Source: UBA5018 sp947463165 (GTDB lineage: Bacteria; Cyanobacteriota; Cyanobacteriia; PCC-6307; Cyanobiaceae). Taken from it: 64,000 nucleotides of DNA. Below, piece by piece: positions 51,075 to 59,801 of this stretch; the first letter of the stretch is position 1; each line of letters opens with the position of its first letter. A program made the translations under genes and the position numbers. The notes below the pieces were generated by a model. The model worked only from the letters and a program-made list of their open reading frames with translations. It had not been told where the DNA came from and did no database searches. The DNA lies in the NCBI GenBank assembly GCA_943371245.1, contig CALRTY020000018.1, forward strand, positions 1 to 64,000. The letters are read 5' to 3'.

Positions 51075-51374
51075 ATGACCACCGAAACCGAGCCGCTGAC
51101 CGTCAGCGACGCCGCCATCCCAGCTGCTGCCCAGGACGATCCGCGGGCGCTCACCCTGGCCAACGTGGAGCGGGCCCTCGATGAGGTGCGCCCCTACTTG
51201 ATGGCCGATGGCGGCAACGTCGAAGTGGTGGAGATCGACGGCCCGATCGTGAAGGTGCGCCTCCAGGGGGCCTGCGGATCCTGCCCCAGCAGCACCATGA
51301 CCCTCAAAATGGGCCTGGAGCGCAAGTTGCGGGAAGCGATTCCCGAAGTGTCTGAAGTGGTGCAGGTGCTCTGA
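51075..51374 (+). CDS. NifU-like iron-sulfur scaffold (Nfu domain)
   Basis: A 99-aa protein: an N-terminal flexible part, then the Nfu domain ALTLANVERALDEVRPYLMADGGNVEVVEIDG with QGACGSCPSSTMTLKMGLER, where the CxxC pair holds a transferable [4Fe-4S] cluster. In cyanobacteria such proteins help mature photosystem I and other Fe-S proteins. The start is ATG 51075. It is divergent from lepA with 144 bp between starts. Confidence 0.93.
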   Translation: MTTETEPLTVSDAAIPAAAQDDPRALTLANVERALDEVRPYLMADGGNVEVVEIDGPIVKVRLQGACGSCPSSTMTLKMGLERKLREAIPEVSEVVQVL

Positions 51375-51405
51375 GCGCCGCTGCCGCCCGGATTGGTGCC
51401 TATCC

Positions 51406-51443
51406 CAGGATTGCCTTCAGCTCACAGGATTGGCGTCAGCTCA
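51406..51443. repeat. 19-bp tandem duplication between nifU-like and serS
   Basis: CAGGATTGCCTTCAGCTCA and CAGGATTGGCGTCAGCTCA stand in tandem, 31 bp after the stop codon of the Nfu gene; a partial CAGGTGCAG follows. Confidence 0.9.
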
Positions 51444-51493
51444 CAGGTGCAGTTGGCGGTACGGCCGGTCCCTAGGCTCGGGCCACTTGCTCG

Positions 51494-52777
51494 ATGACCG
51501 TGCTGGATCAGCGCCTGTTGCGCACCAATCCCGAGCTGATCGCCACTCAGCTGGGCCGGCGCGGCATGCAGCTTGATATCCAGGCCCTGCAGCGGCTCGC
51601 CAGCGAGGAGCGGGATCTCCAGGAACAGCGCAGCGACCTGCAGGCTGAGGGCAATCGCATTGGCAAGGAAGTGGGCCAGTGCATCCGAACCGGCGCGGCT
51701 GCCGATTCCCCAGCCGTGCAGCAGCTGCGCGAACAAGGCAACCGGATCAAGCAGCAGGTTGCTGCCCTGGAGGAGCAGGAAAAGGCCTTGGCCAGCCGAC
51801 TCCACGCCGAGATCGCCGCCCTGCCCAACCTGCCTTCCGCCCAGACCCCCGATGGCCGCCACGAGGCCGACAACGTGGAGGTGAAGCGCTGGGGCACGCC
51901 CCGGGTGGAAGCGGGATTAGAAGAACACTGGCAAATTGGCGAGCGCCTGGGGCTGTTTGAAACCGAGCGCTCGGTGCGCATCGCCCAGAGCCGCTTCATC
52001 ACCCTGCTGGGCCAGGGGGCTCGACTGGAGCGCTGCCTGATCCAGTTCATGCTCGATCTGCACAGCCGCAAGGGCTATCGCGAGGTGTTGCCGCCGATCC
52101 TGGTGAACAGCGCCAGCCTCACCGGTTCCGGTCAGCTGCCGAAATTCGCCGAGGAGAGCTTTCGCTGTGCCGACGACGACCTCTGGCTGACGCCCACCGC
52201 CGAGGTGCCGATCACCTCATTTCACCGCGACGAGGTGCTGCCGGGCGATCAACTGCCGCTGCGCTACGTGGCCTATACCCCCTGCTTCCGGCGGGAAGCG
52301 GGCAGCTATGGCCGCGATACGCGCGGACTGATCCGGCTACACCAATTCAACAAGGTGGAGCTGTACTGGTTTGTCCATCCTCAGCAATCGGAGCAGGCCC
52401 ACGCCGCCCTCACCGCCGATGCCGAGGCGGTGCTGGAGGCCCTGGAGCTGCCCTACCGCAAGGTGGAGCTCTGCACCGGCGACCTGGGCTTTTCGGCGGC
52501 CCGTACCTTCGATTTGGAGGTCTGGCTACCCGGTGCCGGCACCTACCGCGAGATTTCCAGTTGCAGCACCTGCGCAGACTTCCAAGCCCGCCGCTCTTCT
52601 ATCCGCTGCAAAGACGCCAAGGGCACCCAACTGGTGCACACCCTTAATGGCAGTGGTCTGGCCATAGGCCGCACCATGGCCGCCCTGTTGGAAACAGGTC
52701 AACAAGCTGATGGCAGCGTCAGCTTGCCCGCCGCCCTCTGGCCCTATTTCGGGTCCGATAGAATTACGGCTGATTAG
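51494..52777 (+). CDS. serS: Seryl-tRNA synthetase
   Basis: A 427-aa class II synthetase. The N-terminal coiled-coil arm (about 28-105, e.g. LASEERDLQEQRSDLQAEGNRIG) binds tRNA-Ser. The catalytic domain has motif 2 PCFRREAGSYGRDTRGLIRLHQF and motif 3 LNGSGLAIGRTMAALLE. The TAEVPITSFHRDE loop recognises serine. The start is ATG 51494. The final sense codons (ITAD-stop) are part of a tandem repeat that continues downstream. Confidence 0.97.
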   Translation: MTVLDQRLLRTNPELIATQLGRRGMQLDIQALQRLASEERDLQEQRSDLQAEGNRIGKEVGQCIRTGAAADSPAVQQLREQGNRIKQQVAALEEQEKALASRLHAEIAALPNLPSAQTPDGRHEADNVEVKRWGTPRVEAGLEEHWQIGERLGLFETERSVRIAQSRFITLLGQGARLERCLIQFMLDLHSRKGYREVLPPILVNSASLTGSGQLPKFAEESFRCADDDLWLTPTAEVPITSFHRDEVLPGDQLPLRYVAYTPCFRREAGSYGRDTRGLIRLHQFNKVELYWFVHPQQSEQAHAALTADAEAVLEALELPYRKVELCTGDLGFSAARTFDLEVWLPGAGTYREISSCSTCADFQARRSSIRCKDAKGTQLVHTLNGSGLAIGRTMAALLETGQQADGSVSLPAALWPYFGSDRITAD

Positions 52778-52811
52778 TATTGCGGCTGCTTAGTATTGCG
52801 GCTGCTTGTCA
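52764..52811. repeat. 16-bp tandem repeat that includes the serS stop codon
   Basis: Units TTACGGCTGATTAGTA, TTGCGGCTGCTTAGTA and TTGCGGCTGCTTGTCA start inside the last serS codons (stop at 52775-52777). The first unit is coding, the others non-coding. Confidence 0.9.
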
Positions 52812-52862
52812 TTTTGGCAAATTAGCATTTGGCAGATTAATTTTTTCTGTGCGAAATTGATC

Positions 52863-52966
52863 AGGGAGAATCTGTGATGCCGCCGTTTTGATGCGTCTAC
52901 CACGCGGTAACCTTTGTTGGATCAGGGTTTAATTGGCCTTGGCTCGGGTTCGCCAGAGCTTCCTTA
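52863..52966 (-). repeat. Dispersed ~105-bp palindromic element, copy E (diverged)
   Basis: Its right end GCCAGAGCTTCCTTAG and the block GGATCAGGGTTTAATTGG align with copy B, while its left end AGGGAGAATCTG is more diverged. It lies in the 370-bp spacer between serS and rseP, which holds no gene I can see. Confidence 0.6.
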
Positions 52967-53148
52967 GTGCTGATCAGAATTAATCAGGCTTTGGTGGTGT
53001 TAATCAGGGACTGGTGGCAGCAATCAGGGCTTGGCAGGCTTGCCGATGGCTGAGTAGGGCGAAGCGGGGTTCGCTGGGATTTGTCCCCTGCGATGGCGCA
53101 CTCCCGCACGGCTCCCTTCACAATGGAGTGAGTGTCGGGTGGATCTAG

Positions 53149-54237
53149 ATGGGTGTTTTGGCTGCTTTGGCGATTTTGGCCCTGCTGATCGTGGTGCATG
53201 AAGCGGGCCACTTCTTCGCCGCCACCTGGCAGGGCATCCGGGTAAGTGGCTTTTCGATCGGTTTCGGACCGGTGCTGCTGCAGCGCCAGCGCCGCGGCGT
53301 GCAATTTGCCCTGCGGGCCATTCCGCTCGGCGGGTTTGTGGCTTTCCCAGACGACGACGAGGAAAGCGCCATTGCCAAGGATGACCCCAACCTGCTCTCC
53401 AACCGCCCCCTGCACCAGCGGGCCCTGGTGATCGCCGCCGGCGTAATCGCCAACCTCGCCCTGGCCTGGCTGGTGTTGGTGGCCCAGGGAGTGGTGGTGG
53501 GCATCCCTTCTGGCATCAGTACTCAACCGGGCGTGTTGGTGGCCGGCGTGCAACCCGGCCTGGCCGCAGCCCAGGCAGGCCTGGAGCTGGGAGATCGAAT
53601 TACGGAGCTCAATGGCGTCAACATCGGCGGCGGCACCAACGCCGTGGCCCAGTTGGTGGAGGCGATCAAGACCAGCCCCAACCGCAGCCTCAGCCTGCGG
53701 GCCGATCGCCACGGTCAGGCCATTCAGCTGCAGCTCACCCCAGCAGATGTGGCTGGTCTCGGGCGGATAGGAGCCCAGCTGCAGCCGAATGGCAGCGAGA
53801 GCTTCCGCCGCCCCCACGGCCCCCTCGAGCCGATCCAGCGGGCCAACCATGACCTGGTTGTGCTCACCCAGCGCACCGCAGCTGGCTTCGGGGCCCTGAT
53901 CACCCACTTCGGCGAAAACGCCAGTCAGGTGTCTGGTCCGATCAAGATCGTGGAGATGGGCGCATCCCTGGCCCACCAAGGGGGCGGCAGCCTGTTCATG
54001 TTCGCCGCCTTGATCTCCATCAACCTGGCGGTGCTGAACTCGCTGCCGTTGCCCCTGCTGGATGGCGGGCAACTGGTGCTGCTGCTGCTGGAAGGCCTGC
54101 GGGGCCGGCCCCTGCCAGACAAGCTGCAGCTGGCGTTCATGCAGTCGGGCTTCGTGTTTCTGGTGGGCTTGAGCCTGGTGTTGATCGTCAAGGACACCTC
54201 CCAACTGCCCGCGGTGCAGCAACTCCTGGGCCATTGA
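53149..54237 (+). CDS. rseP: Site-2 protease family zinc metalloprotease (RseP type)
   Basis: A 362-aa membrane protease. The zinc motif HEAGHF is near residue 17, and SVSGF-type sequence and PLGGFVAFPDDDE follow. A PDZ domain (about 118-205) has AGLELGDRITELNGV, and the second metal motif is NSLPLPLLDGGQLV near 303. It cuts membrane-embedded regulators such as anti-sigma factors and remnants of signal peptides. The start is ATG 53149. It is codirectional with serS (upstream), rpsN and pnp. Confidence 0.93.
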   Translation: MGVLAALAILALLIVVHEAGHFFAATWQGIRVSGFSIGFGPVLLQRQRRGVQFALRAIPLGGFVAFPDDDEESAIAKDDPNLLSNRPLHQRALVIAAGVIANLALAWLVLVAQGVVVGIPSGISTQPGVLVAGVQPGLAAAQAGLELGDRITELNGVNIGGGTNAVAQLVEAIKTSPNRSLSLRADRHGQAIQLQLTPADVAGLGRIGAQLQPNGSESFRRPHGPLEPIQRANHDLVVLTQRTAAGFGALITHFGENASQVSGPIKIVEMGASLAHQGGGSLFMFAALISINLAVLNSLPLPLLDGGQLVLLLLEGLRGRPLPDKLQLAFMQSGFVFLVGLSLVLIVKDTSQLPAVQQLLGH

Positions 54238-54284
54238 GCGACCCAGCTGCCATGGACGCCTCCCAGGCGTTGGCAGCCGCCAAA

Positions 54285-54333
54285 CGGCTAAGCGCTGCTA
54301 ATCGGCTAGCCCTGCTAACCGGCTAACCGCTTG
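54285..54333. repeat. ~17-bp tandem repeat after rseP
   Basis: CGGCTAAGCGCTGCTAAT, CGGCTAGCCCTGCTAAC and a partial CGGCTAACCGCTTG, starting about 47 bp past the stop. Confidence 0.8.
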
Positions 54334-54506
54334 ATCTTCCACGGGGCCTAACGGTCTGCACTGCCCTGCTGGCCCATTGCGGCCAATGTTCCATCGCCCA
54401 CCTCTGCTCGTTGCGCCCTCAGGCCAAAGGCGGCTGGTTTGTCAAAACCGGTGGGCTGGCCACAGGCTATGGTTGACCCTTACTGATTCCATCCACTCCA
54501 GGCCGC

Positions 54507-54809
54507 ATGGCGAAGAAGTCGATGATTGCGCGCGATGTCAAGCGCAAAAAAATTGTGGATCGCTTCGCCGTCAAGCGTGCCGCGCTCAAGGCCTCGTTTG
54601 AGGCTGCAGCAGATCCGATGGAGCGCCTCGAGATCCACCGCAAGATCCAGGACCTGCCCCGCAATAGCTCCATGACCAGGCTGCGCAACCGCTGCTGGGC
54701 CACCGGCAAGCCCCGCGGCTACTACCGCGACTTTGGTCTCTGCCGCAATCAACTGCGCGAGCGGGCCCACAAGGGCGAGTTGCCCGGCGTGGTCAAGTCT
54801 TCCTGGTGA
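54507..54809 (+). CDS. rpsN: Ribosomal protein S14 (uS14), zinc-free form
   Basis: A 100-aa S14. MAKKSMIARDVKRKKIVDRF is the usual start, and LPRNSSMTRLRNRCWATGKPRGYYRDFGLCRNQLRE is the conserved rRNA-binding part. It is about 100 aa long and lacks the CxxC zinc motif of the short form. It sits in the 30S head. A good terminator follows. Confidence 0.98.
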   Translation: MAKKSMIARDVKRKKIVDRFAVKRAALKASFEAAADPMERLEIHRKIQDLPRNSSMTRLRNRCWATGKPRGYYRDFGLCRNQLRERAHKGELPGVVKSSW

Positions 54810-54851
54810 GCCTGGGCCCTGCCGCCCCAGCCACCTGATCAGCAAGTCTCA

Positions 54852-54874
54852 AAGCGCCCTCTGGGCGCTTTTTT
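54852..54874 (+). terminator. Intrinsic terminator of rpsN
   Basis: AAGCGCCC-TCT-GGGCGCTT followed by TTTT, 43 bp after the rpsN stop, separating it from pnp. Confidence 0.95.
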
Positions 54875-54968
54875 GTTGGGCTTGCCGCAGTGCCTCGCTG
54901 GCGGCTGGCCAGGGTGACAGGTCCGGATGTAAGAATCGTCAGGGACAACAAAACGGACATAAGCCCAC

Positions 54969-57095
54969 GTGCAAGGACAATCTCAGTCGATCTCCTTTGA
55001 TGGTCGGGAGATCCGGCTGACCACTGGTCGCTACGCCCCACAAGCCGGGGGCTCAGTGATGATCGAGTGCGGAGACACGGCCGTCCTGGTGACCGCCACC
55101 CGCTCCACTGCTCGCGAGGGCATCGACTTCCTCCCCCTCACCTGCGACTACGAGGAGCGGCTGTATGCCGCCGGTCGCATTCCGGGCAGCTTCATGCGGC
55201 GCGAGAGCCGTCCGCCCGAGCGGGCCACTTTGATTGCGCGCCTGATCGACAGGCCGATCCGCCCCCTGTTTCCCAGCTGGATGCGCGACGATCTCCAGAT
55301 CGTGGCCACCTGCATGTCGTTGGATGAGCGGGTCCCCCCCGACGTGCTGGCGGCCACCGGTGCCTCGGTAGCCACCCTGTTGGCCCAGATTCCCTTCTAT
55401 GGCCCCATGGCCGCCGTCAGGGTTGGCCTGCTGGGCGACGACTTTGTGCTCAACCCCAGCTATCGAGAAATCGATCGTTCCGAGCTCGACCTGATCGTGG
55501 CCGGCACCCCCGATGGCGTGGTGATGGTGGAGGCCGGCGCCAGTCAGCTGCCGGAACAGGACGTGATCGAGGCCATTGATTTTGGCTACGAGGCGATTGG
55601 CGAACTGATCAGGGCCCAACAGACCCTGCTTCAAGACCTGGGCATCAAGCAAATCCTGCCCGAGAAATACCAAGAGGATGCGATCCTGCCGGCATTCCTG
55701 GAGCAGGAATGTGCCAAGGAGATTGGCAAGATCCTCAAGCAGTTCGACCAAACCAAGGCAGAGCGAGATGCCAAGCTCGATCAGATCAAGGCTTCGGTAA
55801 GCCAGGCGATCGCCACCCTCAAGGACGATGACGCCGTGAAGCTGGCTGTCAGTGGCAACTCAAAGGCCCTGACGAACAGCTACAAGAGCCTCACCAAAAA
55901 GCTGATGCGCCTGCAGATCCTCCAGGACGGCAAGCGCGTCGATGGCCGTGGCCTCGATGAGGTGCGGCCGATCAGTGCGGCCGTGGGTGTGCTGCCCAAG
56001 CGCGTGCACGGATCGGGCCTGTTCCAGCGGGGCCTAACCCAGGTGCTCTCCACCGCCACCCTCGGCACCCCAAGCGATGCCCAGGAGATGGACGATCTCA
56101 ACCCGTCCAACGAGAAAACCTATCTTCACCACTACAACTTCCCGCCCTATTCAGTGGGGGAAACCCGGCCGATGCGCAGTCCTGGTCGCCGCGAGATCGG
56201 CCACGGCGCCCTGGCCGAGCGGGCTCTGCTGCCGGTGTTGCCGCCGAAGGAATCCTTCCCCTACGTACTGCGGGTGGTGAGCGAGGTGCTCAGCTCCAAC
56301 GGTTCCACCTCGATGGGTTCCGTCTGTGGCAGCACCCTGGCCTTGATGGATGCAGGGGTGCCGCTCAAGGCACCGGTCAGCGGCGCCGCCATGGGCTTGA
56401 TTAAAGAGGGGGATGACATTCGCATCCTCACCGATATCCAGGGAATCGAGGATTTCCTGGGAGACATGGATTTCAAGGTGGCCGGCACTGAAAAGGGGAT
56501 CACTGCCCTGCAGATGGATATGAAGATCCCTGGTTTGGCGATGAAGACCATCGGTGATGCGATCAATCAGGCTCGCCCCGCCCGCCTGCATATCCTTGAA
56601 AAGATGCTGGAGGCAATCGACCAGCCCCGCAATACCCTGAGCCCCCACGCGCCTCGCCTGCTCAGTTTCCGCATTGATCCGGAACTGATCGGCACCGTGA
56701 TCGGTCCTGGCGGCCGCACGATCAAGGGCATCACCGAGCGCACCAACACCAAGATCGACATCGAAGATGGTGGCGTAGTTACTATTGCCAGCCACGATGG
56801 CGCTGCGGCAGAAGAAGCCCAGCGGATCATCGAAGGCCTCACCCGCCGTGTTAGCGAGGGAGAGGTGTTTACCGGCGCGGTAACTCGGGTGATTCCGATC
56901 GGAGCATTCGTCGAAATCCTGCCGGGCAAAGAGGGCATGATCCACATCTCCCAGTTGAGTGAATCACGAGTGGAGAAAGTGGAGGATGTGGTGAATGTGG
57001 GCGATCAGGTAACCGTGAGAGTTCGGGAAATCGACAACCGTGGTCGCATCAATCTCACCCTGCGGGGAGTTCCCCAAGGCGAACTGCCCGCTTAA
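54969..57095 (+). CDS. pnp: Polynucleotide phosphorylase
   Basis: A 708-aa enzyme from GTG 54969. Two RNase PH-like cores are seen: SFDGREIRLTTGRYAPQAGG with DYEERLYAAGRIPGSF, and DGRGLDEVRPISAAVG with FPPYSVGETRPMRSPGRREIGHGALAER. A KH domain follows (ELIGTVIGPGGRTIKGITERT), then S1 (GEVFTGAVTRVIPIGAFVEILPG). It degrades RNA 3' to 5' with phosphate, or adds tails. Length and domains are complete. Confidence 0.98.
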   Translation: MQGQSQSISFDGREIRLTTGRYAPQAGGSVMIECGDTAVLVTATRSTAREGIDFLPLTCDYEERLYAAGRIPGSFMRRESRPPERATLIARLIDRPIRPLFPSWMRDDLQIVATCMSLDERVPPDVLAATGASVATLLAQIPFYGPMAAVRVGLLGDDFVLNPSYREIDRSELDLIVAGTPDGVVMVEAGASQLPEQDVIEAIDFGYEAIGELIRAQQTLLQDLGIKQILPEKYQEDAILPAFLEQECAKEIGKILKQFDQTKAERDAKLDQIKASVSQAIATLKDDDAVKLAVSGNSKALTNSYKSLTKKLMRLQILQDGKRVDGRGLDEVRPISAAVGVLPKRVHGSGLFQRGLTQVLSTATLGTPSDAQEMDDLNPSNEKTYLHHYNFPPYSVGETRPMRSPGRREIGHGALAERALLPVLPPKESFPYVLRVVSEVLSSNGSTSMGSVCGSTLALMDAGVPLKAPVSGAAMGLIKEGDDIRILTDIQGIEDFLGDMDFKVAGTEKGITALQMDMKIPGLAMKTIGDAINQARPARLHILEKMLEAIDQPRNTLSPHAPRLLSFRIDPELIGTVIGPGGRTIKGITERTNTKIDIEDGGVVTIASHDGAAAEEAQRIIEGLTRRVSEGEVFTGAVTRVIPIGAFVEILPGKEGMIHISQLSESRVEKVEDVVNVGDQVTVRVREIDNRGRINLTLRGVPQGELPA

Positions 57096-57151
57096 GATCC
57101 CAGGCCGGAAAGCCGCTTAATTCGAGGATTTCTGGCCTAATCAACACTTGT

Positions 57152-57186
57152 AGCCAGGGCTCAGTTTGCTGATCCCTGGCTTTTTT
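57152..57186 (+). terminator. Intrinsic terminator of pnp
   Basis: AGCCAGGG and CCCTGGCT form an 8-bp stem around a 14-base loop and lead into T6. It lies 57 bp after the stop codon. Confidence 0.9.
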
Positions 57187-57283
57187 ATGCTATTTTTTTG
57201 ACTGTTGTGCCAGTTGCGGTTGCGGTAGCAGTCATGCTGATTTCGCTAAAAAGCTAGGCATCGTCAAATGGCTAATCCCGCAG

Positions 57284-57390
57284 TTAAGGAAACTCTGGAA
57301 ACCCGAACTTAGGGTCAAATGAGCCCTGATGCGGCAATTGTTCCCGAGTGACAGGATTGCCGAAACGGCGGTTTTCCAGAGTGTGCTTAG
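57284..57390 (+). repeat. Dispersed ~105-bp palindromic element, copy D
   Basis: TTAAGGAAACTCTGG opens and CCAGAGTGTGCTTAG closes it, with core GAGCCCTGATGCGGCAA and GGCGGTTTTCC near the end, in the same orientation as copy A. The remaining part of the pnp-cysQ spacer (57391-57535) holds no gene I can see. Confidence 0.8.
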
Positions 57391-57535
57391 GCGCCCCAGT
57401 GGCGACTTGAGGACATCTCAAAAAATCCTTGATCTCACTGCTCTAGTGCCTTGAGAGCCATTGTCTTGGCAATGTATCTATCCTGCCGGCAAGCGCTGGA
57501 TGGCCAATTTTTCGAGCTGCCCCAAAAAACTTGGT

Positions 57536-58498
57536 TTACAGGGCAAAGTCGGGGTCGATAACGGCCATGGCCTCTGCCGTTTTGCTGCAAAGTTCAGCAT
57601 GGCTGGGGCCGTGGCTGGCGATCAAGCAGCCAGCCTGGCGCACATCGCCGGTGTTGTAGCGGAGGGGGCGGCCGTCGGCATGGGTAAAACAGCCTCCGGC
57701 AGCGCGCAGCACGGCGTCGGGGGCCGCCATATCCCAGTCTTTCGGGGCACTGCGCCCCGAAAGAGAGATATACAAATCCGTCTCGCCGCGCAGGATGGTG
57801 GCCACCTTGCCACCCACGCTGCCGATGGCGCGGGTCTCTCCCAGGCCCAGGGCCTCCAGCAGCTGCTCCAGGCGGGCATCGCGGTGGTTGCGGCTGGCCA
57901 CGAGCACCAGCTCAGGGCAGGCACGCCGGTGGCTGAAGCTCACCGGCACGATGTCGCCGGCCCGGTTTTCGCACCAGGCACTGCCCGTACCGTCCGCCGC
58001 GAGCAGGCCCATCCAGAGTTGCTCCATCTCAGGCAGCATCACCACCCCAAGCACGGGGTTACCCCCATGGGCAAGCGCCAGATGCACGGCGTATTCGCCT
58101 GTGCCCTGCAGAAAATCCTTGGTGCCATCGAGGGGATCCAAAATCCACAGCCACTCGGTATCCAGGGGATGGCCCGGTGTGAGCTGTTGCTTGGCCGTCT
58201 CCTCACTGAGCAGGATCCAGCCGGCGCTGGGAAAGGAGGCCGCCAGGCCCTCCAACAGCCATTGATTCACGGCCAGGTCGGCGGCACTGACGGGGCCATC
58301 GCCGCCGTCTTCCACGCTCAGTGCAGATGGGAAGCCGTAGGGGGGCTGCTGCCCGCTGCCATAGGCCCGCAGGATGTCAGCGGCGCCCCAACTGAGCCGG
58401 CGCAACTCCACCAGCAGCTGTTCGATCGACACGCCTGCGGGGAGTGGCACAGCCGGCAGGGGACTGGCAGCTGGACGATCCAGGGAAGCCGGCATCAT
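57536..58498 (-). CDS. cysQ: 3'(2'),5'-bisphosphate nucleotidase CysQ
   Basis: About 320 aa from ATG 58498 or 58495; the in-frame extension to 58597 lies over the rsmI start and is rejected. Inositol-monophosphatase fold: DGPVSAADLAVNQWL, LLSEETAKQQ, the magnesium motif LWILDPLDGTKDFLQGTGEY, and the late KDWDMAAPDAVLRAAGG. CysQ removes adenosine 3',5'-bisphosphate in sulfate assimilation and may act on inositol phosphates. It is divergent from rsmI with 35 bp between starts. Confidence 0.9.
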   Translation of the reverse strand: MMPASLDRPAASPLPAVPLPAGVSIEQLLVELRRLSWGAADILRAYGSGQQPPYGFPSALSVEDGGDGPVSAADLAVNQWLLEGLAASFPSAGWILLSEETAKQQLTPGHPLDTEWLWILDPLDGTKDFLQGTGEYAVHLALAHGGNPVLGVVMLPEMEQLWMGLLAADGTGSAWCENRAGDIVPVSFSHRRACPELVLVASRNHRDARLEQLLEALGLGETRAIGSVGGKVATILRGETDLYISLSGRSAPKDWDMAAPDAVLRAAGGCFTHADGRPLRYNTGDVRQAGCLIASHGPSHAELCSKTAEAMAVIDPDFAL

Positions 58499-58533
58499 GT
58501 GATTCGAAAACAACCGGCGCCAGAGCACCGCTG

Positions 58534-59418
58534 ATGAGCATTTTGACCGACGGCAGCGAACCTGTCGCCGGGGTGCTGTACCTGGTGGGCACCCCAATCG
58601 GCAATCTGGGTGACCTGACGCCCAGGGCGCAGCGGGTGCTGGCCGGGGTGCAGCGGATCGCCTGTGAAGATACCCGCCGCAGTGGCCTGCTTTTGCACCA
58701 TTTGGGCCTCAGCCGCGCCGCGGGCGGTCCGCCGCTGTTGAGTTTCCACCAGCACAACCAACTCAGCCGCATCCCGGAGCTGCTGGCCGCTCTGGAGGCG
58801 GGAGAGGCCATCGCCGTGGTCAGCGATGCCGGCTTGCCTGGAATTTCCGACCCCGGTGAGGCTTTGGTTGCCGCTGCCCGGCAGGCAGGGCGGCCGGTGG
58901 TCTGCATCCCGGGCCCCTCGGCTGTGACCACGGCCCTGGTGAGCAGCGGTCTGCCGAGCGGAAGATTCTGCTTTGAGGGGTTTCTACCCGCCAAATCCAG
59001 CCAGCGCCGCCAGAGGCTGCAGGAACTGCTGGCAGAACGCCGCACGATGGTGATGTTCGAGGCGCCCCATCGACTGCTGGAGCTGCTGGAAGATCTGCTG
59101 GAGCTGCTGGGGGATAGACCGCTGCGGGTGGCCAGGGAGCTGACCAAACGCCATGAGGAACAGGTGGGGCCCACGGTGAGCGCCGCCCTGGCCCACTTCC
59201 GCCAGATTGCGCCGCTGGGGGAATGCACGCTGGTGCTGGGCGGAGCGCCGGAGCCGCCAGCGGCGGTCTGGGAGGAAGAGAGCCTCAGGCTGCAACTGGA
59301 GCAACTGATCGCAGCTGGACACAGCCGCAAGGACGCGGCCCGTTTGCTGGCGGAGAGCACTGGTCACAACAGGCGCGCCCTCTATGCCCTGCTGCATGGC
59401 GATTCAGCCGCCGAATAA
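58534..59418 (+). CDS. rsmI: 16S rRNA 2'-O-ribose C1402 methyltransferase RsmI
   Basis: A 294-aa SAM enzyme from ATG 58534 (an in-frame start at 58444 runs into cysQ). VLYLVGTPIGNLGDLTPRA is the SAM-binding motif, CEDTRRSGLLLHH follows, then SFHQHNQ, VSDAGLPGISDPGEALV, IPGPSAVTTALVSSGLPS and MFEAPHRLLELLEDL. It methylates C1402 in the ribosomal P site. It is followed by a LapA-like gene about 140 bp away. Confidence 0.97.
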   Translation: MSILTDGSEPVAGVLYLVGTPIGNLGDLTPRAQRVLAGVQRIACEDTRRSGLLLHHLGLSRAAGGPPLLSFHQHNQLSRIPELLAALEAGEAIAVVSDAGLPGISDPGEALVAAARQAGRPVVCIPGPSAVTTALVSSGLPSGRFCFEGFLPAKSSQRRQRLQELLAERRTMVMFEAPHRLLELLEDLLELLGDRPLRVARELTKRHEEQVGPTVSAALAHFRQIAPLGECTLVLGGAPEPPAAVWEEESLRLQLEQLIAAGHSRKDAARLLAESTGHNRRALYALLHGDSAAE

Positions 59419-59558
59419 ATCCCCTGGCGGTGCCCTGTTGCGAATTTGCCAATCAGCGCCAGAGAGCAGCGTTCGGCGCTGGCCATGGCGCCGAATGGCC
59501 CATGGGCGGTGGTGATCGGCCAAACTCCCCATCAGCCGAGGCGACTGGAGCCCTCTCA

Positions 59559-59801
59559 ATGCTGCTGCGCCTGCGACTCTTGCTCGCCAGTTTTCTGGGT
59601 GGAGCACTGCTGCTGTTGATCCTTTGCTTAGGAGCCCAGAACCTGGAGCAGCGCCCCCGGCTCAACCTCGGCACCGGCCGCACGGCACCGCTGCCGGTGG
59701 GATTCCTGGTGGGGGTGGCTCTGGTGATCGGCGTGGTGGGTGGTGGCGTAGCTGCAGCGCTGTTGGTGCCCAGCGAAGATCAGGCGCCTGGCAGGGAATA
59801 A
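59559..59801 (+). CDS. LapA-like (DUF1049) membrane protein
   Basis: An 80-aa protein from ATG 59559; the frame is open further upstream but that part overlaps rsmI. Two membrane helices (LLASFLGGALLLLILCLGAQ and VGFLVGVALVIGVVGGGVAA) are separated by NLEQRPRLNLG, typical of the LapA/LptM-like DUF1049 fold. The bacterial relative is involved in lipopolysaccharide assembly; the role here is unknown. Its 3' end overlaps the convergent HTH gene by 22 bp. Confidence 0.75.
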   Translation: MLLRLRLLLASFLGGALLLLILCLGAQNLEQRPRLNLGTGRTAPLPVGFLVGVALVIGVVGGGVAAALLVPSEDQAPGRE